NCBI RefSeq assembly: GCF_026914185.1
Contig: NC_070560.1
Coordinates: 2,533,501 to 2,597,500 of the forward strand
Source of the DNA: Puccinia triticina
Lineage: Eukaryota > Basidiomycota > Pucciniomycetes > Pucciniales > Pucciniaceae
DNA length: 64,000 nucleotides
Direction of reading: 5' to 3'
Made by a program: the position numbers and the translations under genes. Positions 43,986 through 54,760 of the stretch are shown here, in pieces. The notes below the pieces were generated by a model. The model was not told where the DNA came from. It saw nothing but the letters and a program-made list of their open reading frames with translations, and searched no databases. The stretch's first letter is position 1; every line of letters starts with the position of its first letter.

Positions 43986-44300
43986 CACTCATACTCAACT
44001 CCCTACAGAACTGGAACATTCCCAAGTCACGCGGCCCCCTCGTTGGGCACGGATTACAATGATTTGAGACGTTTTGCCCTTGACCCGGGCACATCCCTTG
44101 CACGCCATTCCCTGTTTGTTCATAATTACCAAACCGGAAACTTCCCGACACGCGCCCCCTCCTTGGGCACGGATGACAATTACTGAGACGTTTTCCCCTT
44201 GAACCGGGCACACCCCTTCCACGCCACTCCTTCTTTGGTTACAACTCACAATCATCAAGATGTTTTGCCCTCAACCCAGGCACAGCCTCCTTCCAACTCA
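43986..44300. repeat. Tandem repeat of about 110 bp, three units
   Basis: Diverged units with blocks ACTGGAACATTCCCAAGTCAC / ACCGGAAACTTCCCGACACG, CCCTCSTTGGGCACGGATKAC, GAGACGTTTT(G/C)CCCTTGAMCCGGGCACA, CACGCCAYTCC. Confidence 0.8.
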
Positions 44301-45353
44301 ATGGATTATTCAGCGCGAAATTTTTTGGTGTTTCATTGTCTTTTCCTTGGGATTGTCAGTACTTACCTTGTGATGTTTCTTTTTCCGGTTTGAATTCATA
44401 CAAACCCGCATTCGAAATCAAATTTCCCTACAAGGGCGACCCTTACTCGTCTAAGGTCTTCCTTGTGGAACACTTTCCTATCCCTTGCGCCTCGTTGTGG
44501 TGGCCGTTTGGTGCGGGGCGCCAAAGTGTCTGGTAAGGTTCGGGCGCGCGGCTGCGGCGGGGCATGAGGGCTCCGCAGGCGGTTTGGGCGGCGCAGGATC
44601 TTCAAGCGGCGGAGGCGGAGCGCATAGGCTGGGCGCGGAGCGTGCGGTCAGAGGCGGCGGAGCTGCGGCGTGCGGAGCGGAGCAGACTTGCTGAGTCCAG
44701 GCATTCCAGCGCGGACTATCTAGAACGACGCGGCGATTGGGGGAAGCCGTGGCAGCTGAAGCGAGTTACGTCAGCGGACGTAGCTGGGGTGGAGGCGGCG
44801 TGTGGGATCCCAACACCGGAGGCTAGACAGGGGCGTGGATGATGGATGATCGGAGGTTGGGCGGCTGTCTACGGCGAGACGTGGAGGCGCAAATGACGAC
44901 GTGGGAGCGGAGGCATGCGGCGTGCGTGAGATGGGAGGAGGATTTCTATTTGTTATTTCCTTTTCTATTGGTTTATGAGATGTGGCGGAGTTTTCTCATG
45001 GTTTATTTTTCTATGGTGGAGCGATGGAGAGTTGTTGATATGGGAGGGGGAGGGGGAATCTTTCCCTCACGGACCTTGGAGGGGATTTTTATTATTATGG
45101 GATGGCGGATTCTTACTTTACTTTACTGGGCGGATTTTTGATTGCGGAGGAGTTTTTTTATTACGGTTATCTTATTCTTTACGGAACGTTGAGCGGAGTT
45201 GTTCAGGAGCGTTACTTTACCGTTTTAGATGGACCTTTATTATTATGATTACTTTATGGTTACTTTAAGCCTGCGGAGCTATCTTGATGCTTTTATTACG
45301 CGGAGTTCGGAGTTTCCCTCGACTACTCGGGATTATCTTGCGTAGAAGAAGGC
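44301..45353 (+). other. GC-rich region with short frames, function unknown
   Basis: At 44500-44900 the sequence is strongly GC-rich and codes an Ala/Arg/Glu-rich frame (44564-44842) overlapping a second frame (44839-45141). Neither matches a family I know; compositional bias alone could keep these frames open. 44940-45340 is AT-rich with GGCGGA/GGAG motifs. Confidence 0.3.
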
Positions 45354-46988
45354 TGTCAGCCTACGTGATGCCAAGGATATTATCCTTCTAGCTACACGTG
45401 GTGCAAAGCAAAAGATTAGAGTTATAAAACTCTAAGACAAGGTTATCAGGGTTAATTCCAACGTGATTGTTGGGAATTATGGCGTAAGAATAAGGCAATT
45501 TGGGCCAATTTGGGCCAATTTGACGTAATAAAATGAATATAATTAATTTTAAGAGGGGCCTGATAAATCAGGGGTATTTAATCCCTCTAGAATGAAGAAC
45601 TGGGGCCTGTAAACAGGGGTGTTTCAAATCCCAGAAAGAAATAGCGGAAAATCTCAAGAGAAGGGGCTTAAACTTACTAGTATAAGACCCTAGGGGCACT
45701 TGAGGTTCTTCAGGCGTGAAGTTGGGCAGTTGGAGGCGCTCAGAAGAGGTAATCTTGAGGGCAGGGTGGTTACTGGGCAGCTTCAGGGCGGAAATTGGGG
45801 CTAAAAATCACGAAAGTAGGTATTTTACCTGGCAAATCACAGGCTAAGGAGGCTGTTGAAGGCGGGTAAAATTCTAGTAGGTAATGTAAAGCTGGGGAAT
45901 ATCCTTTTGGGCGGAGAAAGGGCCCTTTTTATAGCCTAGGCAGGCCTCCAGGGGCGCCCAGGGGACAGGGGGACACTTGTGGGCGCATTCTGAGGCAATT
46001 TGGTTGCGCTAGAAGGCGCTGTAGGTCGTGGAACATTGAGGCTTGGATACAAGGGTTGCCAAGAGCCTTTTACAGAGGTTCTGCGTGTTTTTACACATGC
46101 CTTACACGTCATGGGGGCTGGTTTGGGGGTTCTGTGACGCTCATTTCCGTGGAAATGTGCCACAGAAGGTACTAGAACTGGCTTCTGTGTACTTGTACAC
46201 ATGCAAGCAGTGCTTCATACATGTTCTGGAGGCGCTTATTAAGTGCTCCAGTTCATTTGACCCCTTCTACATATTTACTACAGTTGTAATTTACACGTAG
46301 TGAGGCGCTTTCTAGTGTCACCTGTGCATGTTGCAAGAGCCTTTTTCCATCTAGAATGTTTTGATATTGAATGACGTGGTAATTACATCTTGTTTGGTGA
46401 TTAATTACATGTGTACAAGACATATAACACATGTAATATTGCTATTGGGGCGTATTCTAGCCCATTCTTACTTACTGGTAAGCTGAGCACTTTGGTTGCG
46501 GGCTAGTTTATGCATTATGCATATATGTACACTAGGAGCGCGGGCTTGAGCTCTAGGCAACAGAGCACGCGGGCTTGGGTGCGCCACGCAACAAACAAAG
46601 CCATCTTTTAAACTATACACAACACCTCAGTTACGTCACTGAAAATGGGGGTAAGTATATGTACTTATATGTATATGTGCATACAAGTGCATCCACGCGG
46701 GGCGTGATGCACTTGCGCAAACTTTGAAGTTAGTTTACACAAGGAAGGGATAATAATTAAGGGTACTTGTAAGTGAGGTACCCTAGGTTATTTTACCCGT
46801 AGAATAAGAATCTTCTATAATATTTTACATATTAATTACATAAATCTGAGTAATTAATTATTTATATATGTATTTAATGTTTTTGCATAGTTTTACATAT
46901 GTAAGAGTAATAATGTCTCTTTCATATGTAAAACTACTTTTTATATTTTTATTTGTCACGGTGGCTCTGCCATAGTAGCCAGCTGACA
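45354..46988 (+). mobile_element. Solo LTR, family TGTCAGSC, TSD AAGGC
   Basis: 1635 bp, TGTCAGCCTACGTGATGCC...GTAGCCAGCTGACA, with AAGGC at 45349-45353 and 46989-46993. It keeps the family blocks CCTTCTAGCTACACG and GGGGTATTTAA. Confidence 0.93.
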
Positions 46989-47147
46989 AAGGCTTCACCG
47001 GACATTTTGTCACGGTAGGACCAGTTCTGACTACCACATCGTGTATCCACGTTCACTCAACCATTCCTATTTTCCGCCTCATTTAATTAACAGAATCACA
47101 GGAGACTTTGGAAGATGATACTGTCATTCAGGATTCAGGGACAAGGG

Positions 47148-47560
47148 TTTGGAATCTCACCCCTCGTCTTTTACCGCGCCCTTTTGTAAAAGGGGTTTCT
47201 TCTCAGCTTGACCCTTTGGAAGAGTGGCTTCAATTTTTGCGGTTCCTTGGCTCAATGGGTGGTCTCTTGTTGCAACATTTTGACAAAGAGTCTTCTTCTC
47301 AACGCACCCTTGAGAAAAAAAGTGGACAGTTTCATGAGTGATTCATTGAATGGGTTATTCGCCTGCGCTGCTTACCGCGCCCTTTTGCCAAAGGTTTTTA
47401 TTCTCAGCTTGACCCTTCAGAAGAGTGGCTTCAACCTTCGCGGTTGTTAGGTTCAATGGGTGGTCTGAAGTCCTACCATATGGAAAAAGGGTATTCTTTT
47501 CAACGCACCCGTGAGAAATAAGGTTTCCAGGTTCTTGAGTGATCTGATGAATGGGTTTTT
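47148..47560 (+). repeat. Diverged tandem duplication upstream of the gene at 47743
   Basis: Two units of about 200 bp share TTTACCGCGCCCTTTTG, TCTCAGCTTGACCCTT, GAAGAGTGGCTTCAA, TTCAATGGGTGGTCT and CAACGCACCC. A third partial unit (GATGAATGGGTTTTTTGCCTGCGCTG) leads into the promoter. Confidence 0.85.
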
Positions 47561-47597
47561 TGCCTGCGCTGTACACTATCAATTTTTTTTCCACGTT

Positions 47598-47606
47598 TTC
47601 TATAAA
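47598..47606 (+). promoter_or_regulatory. TATA box candidate
   Basis: CTATAAATA lies about 140 bp upstream of the ATG at 47743, followed by pyrimidine-rich sequence, a plausible fungal promoter layout. Confidence 0.55.
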
Positions 47607-47742
47607 TAAGAACTTTCCGCGCTTGACTTTTCTCTCACACCGAGTTGATCCTGTTGACCCACAAATAAATTTAAACATCTTCATAAAACCTCCACGTAAG
47701 AATCAGTACCACTTTTCCAAATTCCTTCTTGAATTTTCAACA

Positions 47743-48257
47743 ATGTCAACTCCAAGACCATCAAACCATCCAAACATTGTCTCTGGACACTTTGAAGCCA
47801 CAGCTGATGTATACATATTTCTCAAAACTGTTGGTCTATTGTGATGCTTACGCCTTTTTGTTAGTCCGAACTTGATGTATTCCGCGGCAACCAATACGGC
47901 TTGGTGACTACTGGCACTTTCTTCCAATGTTCCGGAGTCGCAGGCAAGAAGGAAATAGATTTCAAAGTCAAACTCATGGCAAATACGGCAATCAAAAACG
48001 CCCTTGAGGAGGGCATTCTGTATTCTCTGACTGGAGGGCAAATGATTTTCCTTAACAATGGCAGTACTCCAACTATCACATATACACAGGACTCAATAAT
48101 GTGCATTGGTAAGGAATCTGACCTCACCGTTGATTTTACCAATCAAACTGGGATTGTCAAACTTGGTGTAATTGTTGAAAAGTCCAAGATACCAAGCCCA
48201 CACGTGGGAGAGGATAACCAACTCAAGTTTAATTCCTCAAACTATACCTTGTTTTGA
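47743..48257 (+). CDS. Intact two-exon gene of unknown function inside the CACTA-like element
   Basis: Exon 1 (47743-47808) encodes MSTPRPSNHPNIVSGHFEATAD. A 56-nt intron (47809-47864; GTATAC...TTGTTAG, with a branch-like TGCTTAC) precedes exon 2 (47865-48257; SELDVFRGNQYGLVTTGTFF..., ending NSSNYTLF). The product has 152 codons with no stop or shift. It has no signal peptide or membrane segment; the alternating pattern (YSLTGGQMIFLNNGS; LTVDFTNQTGIVKLGVIVEK) suggests a small beta-rich fold. I do not recognise the family with certainty; it may be a lineage-specific rust protein. Reading through the intron gives a stop, so splicing is needed. TATA and tandem duplications lie upstream. It is the only coding unit in this element that looks functional, thus either captured cargo or a host gene overtaken by repeats. 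Confidence 0.72.
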
Positions 48258-48460
48258 GTTTGAACTCAACAACAACACAACCGTAATCTCAGGCTTTACT
48301 CATCCGCAAATTTTATGTTACATACATAATCAAAAATTGTGAGATGCGCCCTCATGTATCAGATAATTTATATGCAGGAGTGAGGGTGCAACTCAAAGGG
48401 TTGTTGGAGGGGTTTGACTCAAACACAGCTAGATTGATAATGAAGGTGTGCATTTCTTGC

Positions 48461-48640
48461 TCCTAAGCCAAGGCAATGGCTCCTAAGCCAAGGCAATGGC
48501 TCCTAAGCCAAGGCAATGGCTCCTAAGCCAAGGCAATGGCTCCTAAGCCAAGGCAATGGCTCCTAAGCCAAGGCAATGGCTCCTAAGCCAAGGCAATGGC
48601 TCCTAAGCCAAGGCAATGGCTTCTAAGCCAAGGCAATGAT
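48461..48640. repeat. 20-bp tandem repeat, nine units
   Basis: TCCTAAGCCAAGGCAATGGC, eight exact units and a ninth with changes at both ends (TTCTAAG...AATGAT). High identity implies recent expansion. Confidence 0.97.
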
Positions 48641-48984
48641 AGCTAATTCAGCAGTTTTTCAGGTGACATCTGGTGTTTTTGTCCCAAATGGGTACCCTTC
48701 TGCTTGTCCATCCATTTCACATATCCCTCTATGAAAAAAAGAATCCCATTTTGTTTTCTTCTCACTCCCTTAGTTGACAGATGGAACAATTTATCATTTT
48801 CTTGACGTCTTCCTATATTCTTAAACTTTTACCTTTTCTTATTTTTCCAAAGTGTGATATATATTACTCCTTGCGGACTATTTTTAAGTAGCTATGAGGG
48901 AACTTGGAATAAAAGTTTCAATTCAACTTGCAATTCACCATGGTCTGCGACAAGCGGCGGCGCAGCCGCCTTGAAAGTCTAGTA

Positions 48985-49267
48985 TCTTGCAAAAATGTGG
49001 TTTACACCTTGTAAACTGTGGTCTAAACCTTGTAAAATGTGGTTTAAACTTTGCAAACTGTGGCTTACACCTTGTAAATTTACAAGATTACAAGATGTAA
49101 ACCACAAGTTTGCGAGATGTCAACCACAAGCTCACAAGATGCAAACCGTGAGTTTACAATATTTAAACCACAGGTTTACAAGATGTAAACCACAGGTTTA
49201 CAAGATGTAAACCACAGGTTTACAAGATGTAAACCACAGGTTTACAGGTTTACAAGATGTAAACCAC
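48985..49267. repeat. 21-bp hairpin minisatellite, array 2
   Basis: The first units read TGTGGTTTACACCTTGTAAAC, then switch to the complement (TTTACAAGATGTAAACCACAGG) at about 49080, so this array is inverted on itself like the one at 36713. Confidence 0.92.
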
Positions 49268-49823
49268 ATCCACAGACTTCAGAACACCCAGAACCACGCC
49301 GTAGATAACCCAGGATCACCCCACAAGAGGATACCACGCTCCCAGTACACCTACCGTCACAGGCGCCTAGGTTATTGACAGTAAGTATACTCTTCATTTG
49401 AACCTTGATTATCCAGAGTGATTTCTCTGTGTCTCTTGATTGCTTCTCTTTATTGCTTTCACATCAACCCTGCTCAAGATCAAAGGTTACTCTGTTAATC
49501 CTAGACTCAGTCTAAAAATCAGAGCAGATTAGTACTACTATTCTGTGTCCCCCCACCGTCTCCTTGGTGCGCGCGGAGGCTGTAGCCCCTGTTTGTCTTG
49601 CACAGCTGTCCTTACCACTTTTCCAGGTGGTTCAAGTAAACTTTTGAGGATCCTCTTATAAGGAGTAGATAGACCCCCTCCAGATCATACATTTCTCTTT
49701 CTTTTTACTCTTTCTTTCTCTTTCTCTCTTACTCACTGTTTGTAGTTCTTTATCCCAAGAAATACAACCAGTGTCCACCATTTTTCTTGTGTCCTGTAGC
49801 CACTATAGAGGCTCAGGCTCACA
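49268..49823 (+). repeat. Truncated LTR, same family as 11188-12157
   Basis: Matches the 3' half of that LTR in opposite orientation: CACCGTCACAGGCGCCTAGG..., AACCTTGATTATC, and the terminal GCCACTATAGAGGCTCAGGCTCACA. The 5' part is lost at the satellite junction. No TSD. Confidence 0.85.
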
Positions 49824-49844
49824 CTTGATGCCCGGTTTGATCGG

Positions 49845-50005
49845 TCATCAGGAGGTTTGAATCCTCTTGATGACCTCTGACTGGTCATCAAGAGGTTTGA
49901 TTCCTCTTGATGACTAATCTGACCGGTTATTGAGAGGTTTGATGCCTCCCAATGACCTCTGACTGGTCATTGAGAGGGTTGATTCTTTCGATGACCAGTC
50001 ACATT
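49845..50005. repeat. Inverted repeats TCATCAAGAGG/CCTCTTGATGA
   Basis: Four diverged, alternately oriented copies of TGACYGGTCATCAAGAGGTTTGA, again hairpin-forming. Confidence 0.85.
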
Positions 50006-50284
50006 TCCTCCCCCAGACTAAGTGCTCCTCCCCCAGGGCAGATAGGCTGTTTCCCTGTTGGTCCCCCAGTTGCGCCATTGACCAATGGCAACACCAAATG
50101 TTGTCTGTGCGTTGAAACCCTGTCTGCATAATGGATTATCTACATCCATTGGTGAAGAGGTCAGACCTCCGCATGCTCAATGGGTCGCTTGACATACACA
50201 ATGTAGTCCCGTTGGGAACATGTCTCCTGTACCAGACCGTCTCACCAATGGTATCCAATGCCAGAAACAGGTGTGGTGGTGCAC

Positions 50285-51595
50285 ATTCTGTAAAGTGTGG
50301 TTTACATATTCTAAACTTGTGGGTTACATCTTGCAAACTTGGGTTTACATCTTTTAAAATTGTGGTTTACATCTTGTAAACTTGTGGTTTTCTTGTAAAC
50401 TTGTGGTTTACATCTTGTAAACTGTAGTTTACATGCTGTAAAGTGTGGTTTACATCTTGTAAACTGTAGTTTACATCTTGTAAACTGTAGTTTACTTGCT
50501 GTAAAGTGTGGTTTACATCTTGTAAACTGTAGTTTACATCTTGTAAACTGTAGTTTACATCTTGTAAACTGTAGTTTACATCTTGTAAACTGTAGTTTAC
50601 ATGCTGTAAAGGTTGGTTTACATCTTGGAAATTGTAGTTTACATGCTGTAAAGTGTGGTTTACATCTTGTAAAATTGTGGTTTACATCTTGTAAACCGTA
50701 GTTTACATGCTGTAAAGTGTGGCTTACATCTTGGAAACTGTGGTTTACATGCTGTAAAGTGTGTTTTACATCTTGCAAGCTGTATTTTACATGCTTTAAA
50801 GTGTGGTTTGCATCTTGTAAACTGTAGTTTACATGCTGTAAAGTGTGGTTCACATCTTTTAAATTTGTGGTTTACGTCTTGTAAACTTGTGGTTTACATC
50901 TTGTAAACTTGTGGCTTACATCTTGTAAACCTGTGGTTTACATCTGGTAAACCTGTGGTTTACATCTTGTAAACCTGTGGTTTACATCTTGTAAACCTGT
51001 GGTTTACATCTTGTAAACCTGTGGTTTACATCTTGTAAACCTGTGGTTTACATCTTGTAAACTGTAGTTTACATCTTGTAAACTGTAGTTTACATCTTGT
51101 AAACTGTAGTTTACATCTTGTAAACTGTAGTTTACATCTTGTAAACTGTAGTTTACATGCTGTAAAGTGTGGTTTACATCTTGTAAACTGTAGTTTACAT
51201 GCTGTAATGTGTGGTTTACATCTTGTAAACCTGTGGTTTACATCTTGTAAACCTGTGGTTTACATCTTGTAAACCTGTGGTTTACATCTTGTAAACCTGT
51301 GGTTGACATCTTGTAAACCTGTGGTTTACATCTTGTAAACCTGTGGTTTACATCTTGTAAACCTGTGGTTTACATCTTGTAAACCTGTGGTTTACATCTT
51401 GTAAACCTGTGGTTTACATCTTGTAAACCTGTGGTTTACATCTTGTAAACCTGTGGTTTACATCTTGTTAACCCTTGTGGTTTACAACTTGTAAACTTGT
51501 GGTTTACATGCTCTAAACTTGTGGTTTATATCTTGTCAACTTGTGGTTTATTTACATCTTGTTAACTTATAGTTTAAATCTTGTCCATGTAAGTT
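50285..51595. repeat. 21-bp hairpin minisatellite, array 3
   Basis: About 60 units of TGTRGTTTACATCTTGTAAAC; alternating GCTGTAAAGTGTGGTTTACA units in the first 600 bp give a two-unit period, more uniform ACCTGTGGTTTACATCTTGTAA units follow. Confidence 0.95.
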
Positions 51596-51629
51596 TTGTT
51601 TGCCTTTTTTTAGCTGTACATTTTTCAAA

Positions 51630-51900
51630 GGGAGCGCGCCATAGGATTCTTCCTTGCCCGTCCCCTTCTAGGGAGGCCCAAACCGTCTAATCTCATCAAG
51701 GGTTCCAGGTCTCCCAATGTGTAAGTCGACTGCGTGAAGAGCCCCTCCTTTTGGCTGATGAAGGCCGTAAGGCTTGTTCAGCGTGCCCGTGTGCGCTGGG
51801 CGCTTAGGGCGCCAAGAGGGGTCTCCTCCGCAAGACAGCTCTTGAGTGTTATTAGGAGGAGGTTTCTTAGGAGAGCCAAATGTGAGCCCCCAGAACTTGG
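51630..51900. repeat. Dispersed repeat, copy 2
   Basis: Aligns with 18986-19310 (TTCCAGGTCTCCCAATGTG...CTGCGTGAAGAGCCC; TCTCCTCCGCAAGACAGCTCTT; CCAAATGTGAGCCCCC). Confidence 0.5.
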
Positions 51901-52011
51901 CTTCTGAGAGCCTGAGACATTAGGTATACCCAAACCTCTAAGAAGCAAGCATTGTTGTTGCACACGCGTCAAGTAACTGAATAAGACCCACATCACAATA
52001 CAAGGTTCTTA

Positions 52012-52435
52012 TTGTGTTTTTCAAGAAGCTTGGACGATTTCAGTAATTTTTTATTTCATGTTATGGATTTATTTTCAGCTTCCAGATAGACTTCGCGCTT
52101 AAATATCCCACAGCCATCCTTTGATTGTAGTGTGTGTAACAGTCCTGAGCTTGGTCGGTCCCTCCGTTCAGGCAGAGGGCAGCAGCCTAGCTACATGATG
52201 AGGGGCAGGGAGGGGAAAAAAGCCCCTCTGGTTCCAAATATGAGCTTTTTTTTTCCAAAAGTCTACTCCCTGACCATCATCTGGAGAATGATGGCTCAGG
52301 GATTAGATTTAGGCTTGGGCCTCATCTGACACCTGTCAAGACTAAGCGTGGAGTAAACATGAAAGATATGGGATCTGCCAGGATCTACCCCAAATAAAAC
52401 TTTGTGAATGTGTCCAAGCTTCTTGAAAAACACAA
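52012..52435. mobile_element. MITE with 24-bp TIRs and TA TSD (Tc1/mariner type)
   Basis: Left TIR TTGTGTTTTTCAAGAAGCTT(GGAC) at 52012 and its exact inverse ending at 52435; TA at 52010-52011 and 52436-52437. 424 bp and no transposase, so non-autonomous. It lies next to the recombinase fragment's 3' end. Confidence 0.9.
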
Positions 52436-52437
52436 TA

Positions 52438-53152
52438 TGTAATATTCCTAATGCCGCAGCTTTCTCTGATGGGGAGTAGTGTCTGATATACAGATTGTAG
52501 CAATCTGATTTTCAGCATCCTAAGTGACAGATCTGATCTACCGGTACCCCTAAAGCGTTCCGCAGGGAAGCGCCTCCGACCCGGAAGGAATGGCCTGATA
52601 TGCCAGTGTACCCACCATTGGACAGGAGCTGCTGGATGAGTTGGACCGCGTCGGCGCGGGTCAAGTTGAATTGGTCGGGGCCATGTTGGTAACTGAAGAG
52701 TACCCCGTCTGAACCTGGAGCGGCTTGTTGCAACGCAGGATGGCTGCTACTGGGCAGAGGAGCCCGCCCAGCCGTTTTAAATGGAGTAGTTGGGGCTCTC
52801 CGGGCTTGGCGGTCTTTGGTCCTCGGAGAGGCAATGAGACCAGGTTAGAATCAAGGGTTATGAAACGTCCCTCAACAATGGTGTCCTTGACTAAAACGGT
52901 TGAAGATGGCTCAGGTTGTCCTGTCGCGTTTGAGCAGGTCAGCTCAGCTAGTCGGGCCATCCCCCAGAATGCCACCACCGCCATATTGAATATCGCCCTG
53001 GATTGGGGGGGCCGTCCTTCATGCACTTGGCCAGATAGAGGAGGTGGTGAAGCTGTATTGCTTTCTTGGGTGGACGCGGCGGTTCGGTCGCATCTAACCA
53101 TGCGGAGGACCAAAGGAGCACCGCCACCTTCCCAAAGGACTCTGTCATCATC
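52438..53152 (-). pseudogene. DIRS tyrosine recombinase fragment
   Basis: Minus strand, homologous to residues about 115-335 of the recombinase at 4217-5302: VVAFWGMARLAELTCS (first Arg), then ISGHSFRVGGASLRNALGV (intact HxxR), then CHLGC-stop-KSDCYNLYIRHYSPSEKAAALG. The LGRW box has become LGC-stop (CGC to TGC and TGG to TGA); the nucleophile Tyr is still readable. Two frameshifts lie at 52990-53120. The N-terminal end stops exactly where the subterminal region of the CACTA-like element begins, and the other end at the MITE, so it is a captured or stranded gene piece. Confidence 0.88.
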
Positions 53153-53874
53153 CCGGCGAGCTGTATACAGGTATCCGGCTCGCCGCGAAGAAATCATCTC
53201 GCTGTAACCAGCTCACTCCAGCTAGCCGGGAGGATTTCCTCTCGACGAGCTGGCAGCTATATGGGAGGAAGCCCTCTCAGAGAGCTGGCAGCTAGCCGGG
53301 AAGAAGCCCTCTCGACGAGCTGGCAGCTATCCGGGAGGAAGCCCTCTCGGCGAGCTGGATACCCGTGAAAAACTCTCCGGAAGGGCTTCCACCTGTAGCT
53401 GCCAGCTTGGTGGCTTGGGCAACGCGGGGTTGATTAACTTGTCGGACATCTCTGGTCCGACGAGTTGAACCTGTCGAGTTGAGATGTCCGACGAGTCGAA
53501 CTTGTCGGACCCACACCCGTTGGACAAGCTAGTCCGACCGGTGAACCTGTTGGACAGGTCTGTCCGACTGGGGAACTCGTCGGACATACAGGTCCGACCA
53601 GTGGAAGCCGGTCGGACAGACATGTCCGAAAGCTCCTCGGACGATGTGGTCCGACCAGCCAGTCCGAGGGAAGCTCGGGCTGCGCTGTCCGACTGCAGAG
53701 CGGTCAAACAAGTCCGACAGGTGGTTGGGCCAAGCTGCTCGAGGACCCGTCGAGCAGAAATGTCCGCCTTCTGCTCAAACGGGGGGATCAGACAGGTGGG
53801 CTCCACCACCCGTCGGACGGCCATGTCCGAGCTCTTGTTGGACAAGCATGTCCGAGGGGATAATCCATGCAGTG
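53153..53874 (-). repeat. Right terminal/subterminal region of the CACTA-like element
   Basis: Inverted counterpart of 41257-42100. It carries the same order of TCGGAC-type repeats outside and CTCGWCGAGCTGGCAGCT-type repeats inside. Similarity ends at CTCGCCGGGATGAT, where the recombinase fragment starts. Confidence 0.9.
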
Positions 53875-53877
53875 CCA

Positions 53878-54760
53878 TTCCAAATGAAACCAATGTACTT
53901 CTGTTCAAGCAGGAACGGGGAGTATTTTGTTGTACTAGTTTTCACCCCAAGTTTGTCCAACCTTTTCACGACATCCGTCATCAGGGTCTGTGAATTGACC
54001 CTCTTCACGAAGAGGTTGTCATTTACCCAACGGAAAATGTTCATCACATCAAATTCTGCTAGCATCAATTTTTTCCAGGCGTCCGGGGGTCTGCCAAAGG
54101 AGCCGCAGCCTGCGACACCGCCAAACGTTATTCTTGTATCCAATAGCAGTTTATCGTCAAAGTCCCTTACCATGAGGTAAGGCCATTGATCAGGGGCCGT
54201 GGGGATTTGGGAGTATGCCTTTTCCCAATCAAAAAGTGCCAAGAGCACTGGCTCCTTTAAGTCTTTGAGGAAGTTCGCCACAGTGTTGAAGTCATCCCAC
54301 GTTGTCTTGAAGTCACAGGCGTCCATGAAAGAGTTGACTGACGGGATCTCCTCCCTACCGTGCGGAAAAGATAGGTCATTTATTGGCCTCAGCGACCCGT
54401 TGCCGTTTATTACGGCCCCTAGAGGGTTTGTACGGAAGAATGGGAACCGTTTGGCTACTTGGTCATAGGTAAACGGTCCAAACATCCTTCTGGCTTTTAG
54501 TTCTTTGTGGATTTACTCTTCGATCTTTGCTTTTGCTAGCAAGGCGAAGGTGTGCAGTAGGTTATGTTTCCTGCCAACCTGTGTACCGGGATGCCCTGGT
54601 CAAAACCAGACCGGAATCCTTCTAGCACGTCCTGAAACTCTGGTAACAAGCGTGCCGTTTCCAAGGCTGTTTCCCACACTCCGATGTTCATCTTGCGTGA
54701 TATGGACACGGGCCAGTCACCTAATTGGTCTTCCGCGTTTTCTTCCTGTACGTGCTCCCA
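53878..54760 (-). pseudogene. DIRS-A RT N-terminal half
   Basis: Minus strand from about 54730: DWPVSISRKMNIGVWETALE, LLPEFQDVLEGFRSGFDQGIP, a frame break near 54560, then a TAA in the EEK position, KELKARRMFGPFTYDQVAK, NPLGAVINGNGSLRPINDL, FDWEKAYSQIPTAPDQWPY, ITFGGVAGCGSFGRP, RWVNDNLFVK (catalytic pair N-D instead of D-D), EQKYIGFIWNG, ending at the CACTA junction. It matches the DIRS copy at 2380-3260 throughout. Confidence 0.9.

Larger units (their letters stand above)
41257..53874. mobile_element. 12.6-kb CACTA-like element inserted in DIRS-A
   Basis: The left end CACTGCATGAATTATCCCC and the right end GGGGATAATCCATGCAGTG are inverted repeats. The 3-bp flanks CCA (41254-41256 and 53875-53877) are a TSD, and the interrupted DIRS RT codons (GFIWNG / SNKTVQ) join exactly when the element and one CCA are removed. 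CACTG ends, 3-bp TSD and repeat-rich subterminal regions are the marks of the CACTA superfamily. The inverted similarity extends about 720 bp inward. No transposase was found inside; contents are satellites, a solo LTR, a truncated LTR, a MITE, a recombinase fragment and one intact gene. Confidence 0.88.

Noticed and set aside
43981..44258. Two overlapping minus-strand frames
   Set aside because: They lie over a 110-bp tandem repeat and share its periodicity; no independent support.
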